Assembly: GCA_038405435.1 (NCBI GenBank)
Contig: JBBYHZ010000001.1
Direction: 5' to 3' (one strand)
Length of the DNA stretch: 64,000 bases
DNA from: Dryocola clanedunensis_A
Lineage (GTDB): Bacteria; Pseudomonadota; Gammaproteobacteria; Enterobacterales; Enterobacteriaceae
Below, piece by piece: positions 37,925 through 45,796 of the stretch. Both the position numbers and the translations under genes were made by a program. The notes below the pieces were generated by a model. The model was given only the letters and a program-made list of their open reading frames with translations. It ran no database searches and was not told the origin of the DNA. The number at the start of each line of letters is the position of its first letter. The stretch's first letter is position 1.

Positions 37925-38842
37925 TTACAGGTAATTTTCTATCTTCATCATAAACGATTTAGCATTCTGGGTAACAGAGAAATGCCCCGCTGTACCGTAC
38001 TGATCGAAAACGGTAAATGTCGCAGCAGTATCAATGACAGCGTCGAGCGGAACGTTACCGCAAGCGATACGGCTGAAGCATACCTGGCCTGCACGGTCGT
38101 TGATGATAATCTCAAGCTCCCCCAAACCGGCAACAGGTGAATCATTAATGACATACTGGCTGGCGTACGCAAGAGGCCAGGCATAATAAAGTTGGGCACT
38201 GCTACTTTGGTTAATCGCAGCGAAAAGAGGAATTTCATTCGTCATCCAGTCTACAGCGACAATGCTTAAACCATTCTTCAGTGAGAGATAGTAGTTATCC
38301 TGGTCAACTATAATCCCGGTAGATGAAACAGGTTTGGCAGTGTCAAACCGAGTGAAATCGACATCCGTCAGTGTATATTTAGGAATATTTACACCTTCAA
38401 GCATGATATAGGAATAAAATGTGGAACCCGCTTCTCGAGTGTTATAGACCGTTCCGTCAGGTGCCACAATACTTGCGCCAATAGCAATAATACTTACCAC
38501 ATGGCAGCTTACCCAGAAGGTAAATATCTGAACTCGGGGATCGACCTCTTCACCGGGAGCTTTCTCAGCAACCTGATCTGGCATGGTATGCAAGTAACTG
38601 TTTTCCGAGCGGGAGAAGCCCCAGCCGTTCATGAGTCTGCCCCCTGAATTGTTATCAATCAGCACTATCGAATCGATATCTTCCTCGATAAGCTGTACGG
38701 GCAGCCCGTGTTTATCGACGGCTTTAACATTTACCTGTACAGCAACCTGCATATTCCCGTTTGCATAAATCTTTCCGTGAGTGTCACCACTTGGTAAAGA
38801 AACAGAGAGATGTTCAAGATTAGTCCAGATTGAATTAGCCAT
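37925..38842 (-). CDS. Hypothetical protein, 305 residues, unknown family
   Basis: I do not recognise this protein. It has no signal peptide. The N-terminal 100 residues look beta-rich: YANGNMQVAVQVNVKAVDKHG, then IDSIVLIDNNSGGRLMNGWG, suggesting an Ig- or carbohydrate-binding-like fold. Residues 100-130 contain a hydrophobic strand/helix (FWVSCHVVSIIAIGASIV). The rest has repeated short strands (DNYYLSLKNGLSIVAVDWM; FTVFDQYGTAGHFSVT). AAAGGA lies before the ATG. It has its own terminator and is AT-richer than the core genes around, like the adjacent protease, which points to a shared accessory origin. Confidence 0.7.
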   Translation of the reverse strand: MANSIWTNLEHLSVSLPSGDTHGKIYANGNMQVAVQVNVKAVDKHGLPVQLIEEDIDSIVLIDNNSGGRLMNGWGFSRSENSYLHTMPDQVAEKAPGEEVDPRVQIFTFWVSCHVVSIIAIGASIVAPDGTVYNTREAGSTFYSYIMLEGVNIPKYTLTDVDFTRFDTAKPVSSTGIIVDQDNYYLSLKNGLSIVAVDWMTNEIPLFAAINQSSSAQLYYAWPLAYASQYVINDSPVAGLGELEIIINDRAGQVCFSRIACGNVPLDAVIDTAATFTVFDQYGTAGHFSVTQNAKSFMMKIENYL

Positions 38843-39103
38843 AATATTAATTCCTTTGAATTCGCTAAAAGAAGTTTTTAGCGTCTGGATAATTTAATCC
38901 CGGCGGCTGGCTTTTCTGTCATCAGGAAATATCAGACTTACTCAGATAAGCTCATTATCCGGATGAATTATATTTATTGATAACATCTGCTATAAATATT
39001 TAAACCAGTATAACGTTACACGGAACGAGCAAAACTTGCGTAACTGACATAGCAGTGGTATTAACTGCTTCTTTCACTATCTTAAAGTTCAAAGAGCAAC
39101 GCT

Positions 39104-39607
39104 ATGACAACCGCCGCACCGATAAAGCTGAACATGCGCCGCATGGCTTCCAGGGACAATGCCGCTATCGCCCGCGTGATCCGCCAGGTCTCAGCTGAAT
39201 ATGGGCTAACCGCCGACAAAGGCTACACCGTCGCGGACCCCAATCTCGACGAGCTGTTCCAGGTTTACAGCAGGCCCGGGCACGCGTATTGGGTTGTGGA
39301 GATGGAAGGTAAGGTCGTCGGCGGCGGCGGCGTGGCGCCACTGAGCTGTAGCGAACCGGACATCTGCGAATTACAGAAAATGTATTTCCTGCCGGTGGTG
39401 CGCGGCAAAGGGCTGGCGAAGCGGCTGGCTTTGCAGGCCATGGACTTTGCGCGGGAAGAAGGCTTTAAGCGCTGCTATCTGGAAACCACGGCATTCCTGA
39501 CGGAAGCCATCGCTTTGTACGAACGTCTTGGCTTTGAGCACATCTCCGAGCCGCTGGGCTGTACCGGGCACGTAGACTGCGAAGTGAGAATGTTGAAAAC
39601 GTTATAA
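39104..39607 (+). CDS. yjgM: GNAT-family N-acetyltransferase YjgM
   Basis: A 167-residue GNAT enzyme. The acetyl-CoA site is in VVRGKGLAKRLALQAMDFA (Q/RxxGxG/A variant), and the block ADPNLDELFQVYSRPGHAYWVVE and TGHVDCEVRMLK match E. coli YjgM over the full length. The acceptor is not certain. It lies between valS and rraB as in E. coli, apart from the inserted protease island. Upstream, 261 AT-rich bases hold a CGCTAAAA/TTTTAGCG hairpin at 38863-38883 that belongs to the leader of the divergent gene. Confidence 0.9.
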   Translation: MTTAAPIKLNMRRMASRDNAAIARVIRQVSAEYGLTADKGYTVADPNLDELFQVYSRPGHAYWVVEMEGKVVGGGGVAPLSCSEPDICELQKMYFLPVVRGKGLAKRLALQAMDFAREEGFKRCYLETTAFLTEAIALYERLGFEHISEPLGCTGHVDCEVRMLKTL

Positions 39608-39652
39608 GCCAGTCAAAGCAGTGCAGCGGCGGGGAGCCGCTGCACGAGGGAG

Positions 39653-40078
39653 TTAGTGGCGAACGCCGTCGTCATCGTCGTCCACGAGGTCTTCTTCGTC
39701 GCCCTCTTCGCCTTCTTCGCCGTTAGGATCCTCAAAGTAAGTGCCCCAGCCGTCGTATTCCACGCCAAATTTCTCGGCAAGATCCAGCAGCTGTTCAACC
39801 TGCTCGTCCAGCAGTTCGGCTTTCAGCGCGCTTTCGCTCAGCACGTCGCAGCAGATGACGGTTTCACCCTCTTCCACTTCCAGCTCTTCCGGGTCGGTGA
39901 CTTCATAACCCATTTTGAACGCTTCAACCGCTGCTTTTTCCAGGGTTTCGAAATCGTCTGCAGAAAGGTGATGTTCGATGGTGTACAGCGCGTCCGGATC
40001 GCTGCCATCTTCCAGTAATTCTTCAATAATCAAACGCGTCTCTTCGCGCTGCTCTTCCAGCAGTTCTGGATTTGCCAT
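39653..40078 (-). CDS. rraB: Regulator of RNase E activity B
   Basis: A 141-residue very acidic protein (C-terminal run of Asp/Glu) that binds the RNase E C-terminal region and inhibits it. It starts MANPELLEEQREETRLIIEE at 40078, with GAGGAAAGGG just upstream; the frame is open to 40189 but that part is the argI control region. Full agreement with E. coli RraB except for a slightly longer acidic tail. Divergent from argI. Confidence 0.95.
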   Translation of the reverse strand: MANPELLEEQREETRLIIEELLEDGSDPDALYTIEHHLSADDFETLEKAAVEAFKMGYEVTDPEELEVEEGETVICCDVLSESALKAELLDEQVEQLLDLAEKFGVEYDGWGTYFEDPNGEEGEEGDEEDLVDDDDDGVRH

Positions 40079-40176
40079 GGCCCTTTCCTCAGTTTGTCGG
40101 CAGATACTTCTATTTTCACACACGCATGGGTTTGCCTCCACCTTTCCCGCGAAAGATTTGCGACGCGGGGGTTGCA

Positions 40177-40215
40177 AATGAATATCCATCCATATAAATT
40201 GAATTTTAATTCAAT
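40177..40215 (+). promoter_or_regulatory. Tandem ArgR boxes of argI
   Basis: Two 18-bp ARG boxes separated by three bases: AATGAATATCCATCCATA (40177-40194) and ATTGAATTTTAATTCAAT (40198-40215), the second an almost perfect palindrome. The 18-3-18 layout is that of ArgR operators in E. coli. They lie 28 bases before the argI start and would mediate arginine repression. Confidence 0.88.
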
Positions 40216-40242
40216 AAGTGGCATGAGCCATGTGAGGAAAAG

Positions 40243-41247
40243 ATGAGTCACTTTTACCAAAAGCACTTTCTTAAATTACTGGATTTTACCCCGGCCCAGC
40301 TCAACGAATTACTGACCCTCGCCGCGAAGCTTAAAGCCGACAAGAAAAAAGGCACAGAGACTCAGCAGCTTACCGGAAAAAATATCGCGCTCATCTTCGA
40401 AAAAGACTCAACCCGCACACGATGCTCTTTCGAAGTTGCCGCTTATGACCAGGGCGCTCGCGTCACTTATCTCGGCCCAAGCGGCAGCCAGATTGGGCAT
40501 AAAGAATCAATTAAGGACACGGCCCGCGTGCTGGGCAGAATGTACGACGGCATTCAGTACCGCGGTTACGGTCAGGAGATCGTCGAAACGCTGGCCGGGT
40601 TTGCCGGGGTGCCCGTATGGAACGGCCTGACAAACGAATTCCATCCCACCCAGCTGCTGGCGGACCTGCTGACCATGCAGGAGCATCTGCCGGGTAAATC
40701 CTTCAAAGAGATGACGCTGGTTTATGCCGGTGACGCCCGTAACAATATGGGTAATTCAATGCTTGAGGCCGCCGCGCTGACCGGGCTGGATTTACGCCTT
40801 GTGGCCCCGGAGGCCTGCTGGCCGGACGAAAATCTGGTTGCGAAATGCAGGGCGCTGGCAGAACAAACCGGCGGTAAGATCACCCTGACGGAAGATGTGG
40901 CCGCTGGCGTAAAAGGCGCAGACTTCATTTATACGGATGTGTGGGTATCGATGGGCGAAGCGAAAGAGAAGTGGGCCGAGCGTATCGCCCTGCTGCGCGC
41001 CTATCAGGTTAACAGCGAGATGCTGGCGCTGACGGGCAATCCGCAGGTGAAGTTCCTGCACTGCCTCCCGGCGTTCCACGACGACCAGACCGTACTGGGT
41101 AAGCAGATGGCTGAGCAGTACGATCTGAAAGGCGGCATGGAGGTCACGGACGAAGTATTTGAATCATCGCATAGCATCGTGTTCGATCAGGCGGAGAACC
41201 GCATGCACACCATTAAGGCGGTGATGGTCGCGACGTTGGTGCATTAG
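40243..41247 (+). CDS. argI: Anabolic ornithine carbamoyltransferase
   Basis: A 334-residue enzyme that joins carbamoyl phosphate and ornithine to citrulline in arginine synthesis. Carbamoyl-phosphate motif is DSTRTRCSFE (residues 55-64), ornithine-binding motif FLHCLPAFHD (catalytic Cys near residue 273). The ArgR boxes upstream mark it as the biosynthetic copy; the paralogue at 44718 is in the arc operon. Position next to rraB is as in E. coli. Confidence 0.96.
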   Translation: MSHFYQKHFLKLLDFTPAQLNELLTLAAKLKADKKKGTETQQLTGKNIALIFEKDSTRTRCSFEVAAYDQGARVTYLGPSGSQIGHKESIKDTARVLGRMYDGIQYRGYGQEIVETLAGFAGVPVWNGLTNEFHPTQLLADLLTMQEHLPGKSFKEMTLVYAGDARNNMGNSMLEAAALTGLDLRLVAPEACWPDENLVAKCRALAEQTGGKITLTEDVAAGVKGADFIYTDVWVSMGEAKEKWAERIALLRAYQVNSEMLALTGNPQVKFLHCLPAFHDDQTVLGKQMAEQYDLKGGMEVTDEVFESSHSIVFDQAENRMHTIKAVMVATLVH

Positions 41248-41324
41248 CCCCTCACCCCGCCCCTCTCCCCGAAGGGGAGAGGGTGAAAATCCATCAGGTC
41301 GGATAAGCGTTAGCGCCATCCGAC
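41248..41324. repeat. Two palindromic repeats after argI
   Basis: 41248-41284 is the third copy of the CCCTCACCCC...CCCTCTCCCC/GGGGAGAGGG element seen inside the ABC operon. 41298-41324 is a REP-like stem GTCGGATAAGC...ATCCGAC without an adjacent GTAG. They separate the convergent argI and tabA. Confidence 0.8.
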
Positions 41325-41353
41325 ACCCTGTTATGCGACCAGAAGCTTAACAA

Positions 41354-41782
41354 CTACCTACGCACGGTCTCCGGCTTTCCTACCGCACACAGCGGCTTGT
41401 GTACCTCTCCTGGATAAAACACCACAAAATCCCCTTCGCTTAGCACGACGGTTTTTTCCTGTTCGCCTTCCGGCAGGAACGCGATGTCTTTATCGGCGAG
41501 CCAGTCGGTGTCCGGCGTACCGGCGGGCAGACAGCTGAAGGTCATGCCTTCCTGGCCGCGCATGACAATCTGAATGTCGAGATAGCGCTGGTGAAACTCC
41601 GCCCTGCGGTCTGCAAACGGCTCGGTGCTGTCTTCGGAGACCAGCATGAACAGCCGGTTGCCGTCGATATCATGCTTGCCGGGAGGCGTTTGCGGCGTGA
41701 CGTGCTGCTTAACGTGTTCGATGGCCAGGCGTAGCTCTTCAGGCAGCCAGCTTTGTAGAGAGTGGATGTTACCGATAATCAT
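41354..41782 (-). CDS. tabA: TabA/YjgK-like YhcH family protein, frameshifted near the 3' end
   Basis: A cupin-like protein of the YhcH/YjgK/YiaL family, influencing biofilm formation in E. coli. From MIIGNIHSLQ (41782) it reads 142 residues and stops right after TVRR. E. coli TabA has 150 residues ending VRKAVVKMLMA. Inserting one base at about 41359 restores the frame: VRK then VVVKLLVA and a stop at 41331-41333, giving exactly 150 residues. So one base is missing, either a real mutation or a sequencing error. Cupin histidines (KPLC and GEVHKP region) remain. An upstream start at 41797 is less likely. Confidence 0.9.
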   Translation of the reverse strand: MIIGNIHSLQSWLPEELRLAIEHVKQHVTPQTPPGKHDIDGNRLFMLVSEDSTEPFADRRAEFHQRYLDIQIVMRGQEGMTFSCLPAGTPDTDWLADKDIAFLPEGEQEKTVVLSEGDFVVFYPGEVHKPLCAVGKPETVRR

Positions 41783-41817
41783 GATGCTCAGCTCCATTTT
41801 GAAACGATGTTTTAATA

Positions 41818-41831
41818 TCGTATTTATACGA
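41818..41831. promoter_or_regulatory. Palindrome upstream of tabA
   Basis: TCGTAT-TT-ATACGA is a perfect inverted repeat 36 bases before the tabA start, next to an imperfect CGATGTTTTAATATCG. It has the form of a GntR-type operator. The regulator is unknown. Confidence 0.4.
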
Positions 41832-42458
41832 AAGTTCCCCTTCTCTGGCTACGGCTTTTTTACCAAAATTCGCGCTGGCGCATAGTTATCGCAAAAGTTG
41901 CCGCGGCCCGGCGGCGGCGCTGAGGTTTTTATGCAGGAATTGAGCATAACCTGAAAATTTCTCGGTTTGAGAATGAGCCTATCATATTGATAATTAAAGG
42001 CTGTGATAAAAAACAAACCCGCGATCACGTTTTAAATCACGTCAATAAGTGCAAATTCAATCATAACTATTTGCGGTTTAATTTCTCGCCGGAGATGAAA
42101 GTATTACCTGACCGCATACTTATGCATCAAGGCTAAAAATAATATTTATATTCAATTGGTTATGAAATTCACCTTTTTGCATAAAATAACATTACTTTAA
42201 CAGCATTCAGATAAAACTGGCATCACAACGCTTATTTATTCATTCATCACCCATCGCTTATTTGTTATTACCTGACCCTTATCAATTAATTATCAGAGAA
42301 TGAAAAACCACCTTGCCCACGTGATAACCCTCACATTAAATAGTTCTCAGGAAATTAAGATACGTCCTCAGGCAAGACGACAAACATATTTCAACTCCGG
42401 TGCAAATAAATTTGCATCACAGGTATTTTCATCTGCGGATTAATGAAAAGGTAAAGTC
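41832..42458. promoter_or_regulatory. Long AT-rich control region upstream of arcA
   Basis: About 630 bases without a gene, strongly AT-rich. It contains many TATTCA/ATTCA half-sites like those of ArgR boxes (for example near 42052, 42152 and 42238) but no perfect paired box. TGCAAAT-AA-ATTTGCA (42401-42416) is a perfect palindrome 43 bases before the arcA start. A large activator-rich region is expected for an arc operon controlled by anaerobiosis, catabolite state and arginine. Confidence 0.4.
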
Positions 42459-43679
42459 ATGGACAAACATTATGTCGGTTCCGAAATTGGCCAATTACGC
42501 AGCGTCATGCTGCACCGCCCCAATCTCAGCCTGAAAAGACTGACGCCTTCCAACTGCCAGGAGCTTTTATTTGATGATGTTTTATCGGTCGAGCGCGCCG
42601 GGGAAGAGCACGATGTCTTCGCTAATACCCTGCGCGGCGAAGGGGTGGAAGTTTTACTCCTGACCGATTTATTAACCCAGACGCTGGATGTGATTGATGC
42701 CAAAGCCTGGCTGCTGGAGACGCAGATCTCCGACTATCGCCTGGGACCAGCCTTCGCCTCTGATATTCGCGGCTGGCTGGCCGATATGCCGCACCGTGAG
42801 CTTGCCCGTCACCTGAGCGGTGGGCTGACCTACGCCGAAATCCCGACTTATATTCAGAATATGGTCGTCGATACCCACGAGGCAACGGACTTTATTATGA
42901 AGCCATTGCCTAACCATTTATTTACCCGTGATACGTCATGCTGGATATATAACGGCGTTTCTATTAACCCAATGGCGAAAGCCGCCCGCCAGCGCGAAAC
43001 AAATAACCTTCGTGCGATTTATCGCTGGCATCCGGCGTTTACCGACGGCAATTTCATTAAATATTATGGCGACGATAACATTAATTACGATCACGCCACA
43101 TTAGAAGGCGGTGATGTATTAGTCATCGGGCGCGGCGCGGTATTAATCGGACTTTCCGAACGCACCACGCCGCAGGGCGTAGAGTTCCTGGCTGAATCCT
43201 TATTCAAGCATCAGCAGGCGACGCGCGTTATCGCCGTTGAGCTGCCGAAGCACCGTTCCTGTATGCACCTCGATACCGTCATGACCCATATCGACATCGA
43301 CACTTTCTCCGTCTACCCGGAAGTGGTTCGCAAAGACGCCCAGTGCTGGACGCTAACGCCGGACGGCAAAGGCGGCATCAAGCGGCATCAGGAGCCAAAC
43401 CTGCTGCACGCCATTGAGCAGGCGCTGGGGATTGACCAGGTCCGCCTCATTACCACCGGCGGTGACGCCTTTGAAGCCGAGCGCGAGCAGTGGAATGACG
43501 CCAACAACGTGCTGACCGTGCGTCCGGGCGTGGTTATCGGCTACGAGCGAAATATCTGGACCAACGAAAAATACGATAAGGCAGGGATCACCGTGCTGCC
43601 CATTCCGGGCGACGAGCTGGGCCGCGGCCGCGGCGGCGCACGCTGCATGAGCTGCCCGCTTGAACGTGACGGTATCTGA
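42459..43679 (+). CDS. arcA: Arginine deiminase
   Basis: A 406-residue enzyme that hydrolyses arginine to citrulline and ammonia, the first step of the arginine deiminase pathway. The catalytic cysteine is Cys396 in GGARCMSCP; the other motifs are FTRDTSCW, EGGDVL and HLDTVMTHID. ATG follows AAAGG. First gene of arcACBD; the ammonia and ATP made by the pathway support anaerobic growth and acid survival. The name is the deiminase arcA, not the ArcA response regulator. Confidence 0.95.
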   Translation: MDKHYVGSEIGQLRSVMLHRPNLSLKRLTPSNCQELLFDDVLSVERAGEEHDVFANTLRGEGVEVLLLTDLLTQTLDVIDAKAWLLETQISDYRLGPAFASDIRGWLADMPHRELARHLSGGLTYAEIPTYIQNMVVDTHEATDFIMKPLPNHLFTRDTSCWIYNGVSINPMAKAARQRETNNLRAIYRWHPAFTDGNFIKYYGDDNINYDHATLEGGDVLVIGRGAVLIGLSERTTPQGVEFLAESLFKHQQATRVIAVELPKHRSCMHLDTVMTHIDIDTFSVYPEVVRKDAQCWTLTPDGKGGIKRHQEPNLLHAIEQALGIDQVRLITTGGDAFEAEREQWNDANNVLTVRPGVVIGYERNIWTNEKYDKAGITVLPIPGDELGRGRGGARCMSCPLERDGI

Positions 43680-43696
43680 GGCAAGGAGAAGACGAA

Positions 43697-44608
43697 ATGG
43701 AACACAAACCAACCCTGGTCGTGGCGCTTGGCGGCAACGCATTGCTGAAACGCGGCGAGCCGCTGGAAGCCGACACGCAGCGTAAGAATATCGATCTTGC
43801 CGCTAAGACTATTGCCCGCCTCACCTCTTCGTGGCGCGTGGTGCTGGTTCACGGCAACGGCCCGCAGGTGGGGCTGCTGGCGCTGCAGAACAGCGCCTAT
43901 GAGAAAGTTTCGCCTTACCCGCTCGATATTCTCGGTGCCGAGAGCCAGGGAATGATCGGCTACATGCTTCAGCAGTCGCTTAAAAACCATCTGCCCGACA
44001 GGGAAGTCAGCGTGCTGCTGACCCAGGTGGAAGTGGATGCCAAAGATCCGGCGTTCCAGAACCCGACCAAATACATCGGCCCGGTATACGACAAGGCGCA
44101 GGCCGATTCGCTGGTCGCGGAGAAAGGCTGGTCAGTGAAGGCGGACGGCCAGTACTACCGCCGCGTGGTGCCGTCGCCGCAGCCTAAGCGGATTGTGGAA
44201 AGCGATGCGATTACCGCGCTTATCCAGCGGGATCACCTGGTGATTTGCAACGGCGGCGGCGGCGTGCCGGTGGTGGAGAAAGCCGACGGCTACCACGGCA
44301 TTGAAGCGGTGATCGATAAAGATCTCTCCGCCGCCCTGCTCGCCCGCCAGATAGAAGCCGACGCCCTGCTGATCCTCACCGACGCCGACGCGGTTTACTT
44401 CGACTGGGGTACGCCAGCCCAGCGCCCGATTAGCCATATCACGCCGCAGGAGCTGGACGGCATGAAGTTCGATGCGGGCTCTATGGGGCCGAAGGTCGCC
44501 GCCTGCAGCCGATTCGTCGCCCAGTGCCACGGCATCGCCGGGATTGGCGCGCTGGAGGATGGCCCGGCAATTCTGGCCGGTGAGAAAGGCACGCTGATCC
44601 GCGAATAA
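43697..44608 (+). CDS. arcC: Carbamate kinase
   Basis: A 303-residue amino-acid-kinase-fold enzyme: VVALGGNALLKRGE at the N-terminus, VLVHGNGPQVG and CNGGGGVPVV, ending MGPKVAACSRFV. It makes ATP from carbamoyl phosphate and ADP, the energy-yielding last step of the deiminase pathway. It follows arcA by 17 bases with AAGGAG as ribosome site. Confidence 0.95.
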   Translation: MEHKPTLVVALGGNALLKRGEPLEADTQRKNIDLAAKTIARLTSSWRVVLVHGNGPQVGLLALQNSAYEKVSPYPLDILGAESQGMIGYMLQQSLKNHLPDREVSVLLTQVEVDAKDPAFQNPTKYIGPVYDKAQADSLVAEKGWSVKADGQYYRRVVPSPQPKRIVESDAITALIQRDHLVICNGGGGVPVVEKADGYHGIEAVIDKDLSAALLARQIEADALLILTDADAVYFDWGTPAQRPISHITPQELDGMKFDAGSMGPKVAACSRFVAQCHGIAGIGALEDGPAILAGEKGTLIRE

Positions 44609-44621
44609 TCTCCGAAATCAT

Positions 44622-44697
44622 GTCGGGAGACGCTGCGCTTTCCCGGCCTGGAAAATTTACCGATTCGTAGGGTGGATAAGCGATAGCGCCATCCACC
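44622..44697. repeat. REP-like pair between arcC and arcB
   Basis: First unit GTCGGGAGACGC...TTTCCCGGC (44622-44647); second unit GTAG then GGTGGATAAGC...ATCCACC (44667-44697), in opposite orientation. Both lie inside an operon, 20 bases before arcB, so they may act as mRNA processing or stability elements. Confidence 0.78.
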
Positions 44698-44717
44698 AAA
44701 AAATTAAGGATGAGACA

Positions 44718-45722
44718 ATGACCATCAACCTGAAAAACCGCAACTTCCTGAAACTGCTGGACTTCAAGCCTGCAGAGATCCAGTACCTTATCGATCTTGC
44801 GCGCGACCTGAAGGCCGCGAAAAGAGCCGGTACCGAAAAGAAAACGCTGGCCGGAAAAAACATCGCGCTGATCTTCGAGAAAACGTCTACCCGCACCCGC
44901 TGCGCCTTTGAAGTAGGCGCCTTCGATCAGGGCGCGCAGGTGACCTATCTCGGCCCAAGCGGTTCGCAGATTGGCCATAAAGAGTCCATGAAGGACACCG
45001 CCCGCGTGCTTGGCCGGATGTATGACGGCATCGAGTATCGCGGCTTCGGCCAGGACATTGTCGAGGAGCTGGGTGAGTTTGCCGGCGTGCCGGTATGGAA
45101 CGGGCTGACCAACGAATTCCACCCGACGCAAATCCTGGCAGATTTGATGACCATGCTGGAACACGCGCCGCAGAAAACGCTGCCGGAAATCGCCTTTGCC
45201 TATCTTGGCGATGCCCGCAACAACATGGGTAACTCCCTGATGGTCGGCGCGGCAAAAATGGGCATGGATATCCGCCTGGTCGCGCCAAAAGCCTTCTGGC
45301 CGGAGGCTGAACTAGTGGAACAGTGCCGGGCCATCGCCAAAGAAACCGGCGGCCGCATCATGCTGACCGACAGCGTGGAAGAAGGCGTGGCGGGCGTCGA
45401 CTTCCTCTACACCGACGTCTGGGTGTCGATGGGTGAGCCAAAAGAAGCCTGGGCGGAGCGCGTGAGCATCATGACCCCTTACCAGGTGAACGGCAGCGTG
45501 CTGAAAGCCACCGGCAACCCGAACGTCAAGTTTATGCACTGCCTGCCCGCCTTCCACAACGAGCAGACCAAAGTGGGCAAAGAGATCGAAGCCGAGTACG
45601 GCCTGAAAGGGCTGGAGGTGACCGAAGAGGTCTTCGAGTCCCCGAATTCCATCGTCTTTGACGAAGCGGAAAACCGCATGCACACCATTAAAGCCGTTAT
45701 GGTTGCCACGCTCGGAGAGTAA
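44718..45722 (+). CDS. arcB: Catabolic ornithine carbamoyltransferase
   Basis: A 334-residue paralogue of ArgI, with TSTRTRCAFE and FMHCLPAFHN motifs. In the arc context it phosphorolyses citrulline to ornithine and carbamoyl phosphate, which ArcC uses. The two copies share long identical blocks (YLGPSGSQIGHKES) but differ at the N-terminus and around residues 195-240. Assignment of direction rests on operon context, not on a diagnostic residue. Confidence 0.93.
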   Translation: MTINLKNRNFLKLLDFKPAEIQYLIDLARDLKAAKRAGTEKKTLAGKNIALIFEKTSTRTRCAFEVGAFDQGAQVTYLGPSGSQIGHKESMKDTARVLGRMYDGIEYRGFGQDIVEELGEFAGVPVWNGLTNEFHPTQILADLMTMLEHAPQKTLPEIAFAYLGDARNNMGNSLMVGAAKMGMDIRLVAPKAFWPEAELVEQCRAIAKETGGRIMLTDSVEEGVAGVDFLYTDVWVSMGEPKEAWAERVSIMTPYQVNGSVLKATGNPNVKFMHCLPAFHNEQTKVGKEIEAEYGLKGLEVTEEVFESPNSIVFDEAENRMHTIKAVMVATLGE

Positions 45723-45728
45723 TCCCCA

Positions 45729-45756
45729 CCGGCGGCGGGGGTCCCCTCGCCGCCGG
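45729..45756 (+). other. Very stable stem-loop between arcB and arcD
   Basis: CCGGCGGCG (45729-45737) pairs perfectly with CGCCGCCGG (45748-45756), with GGGG/CCCC pairing inside. There is no U-run, so it looks like an RNA stability or processing barrier rather than a terminator. It begins six bases after the arcB stop. Confidence 0.7.
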
Positions 45757-45796
45757 ATGTGCATTCGTGCGGCAGAGTCCGCAGGAGGAAAGGAAA

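Noticed and set aside
42290..42300. FNR site in the arcA upstream region (ATCAATTAATTATCA)
   Set aside because: The half-sites do not fit TTGAT-N4-ATCAA in spacing or orientation.
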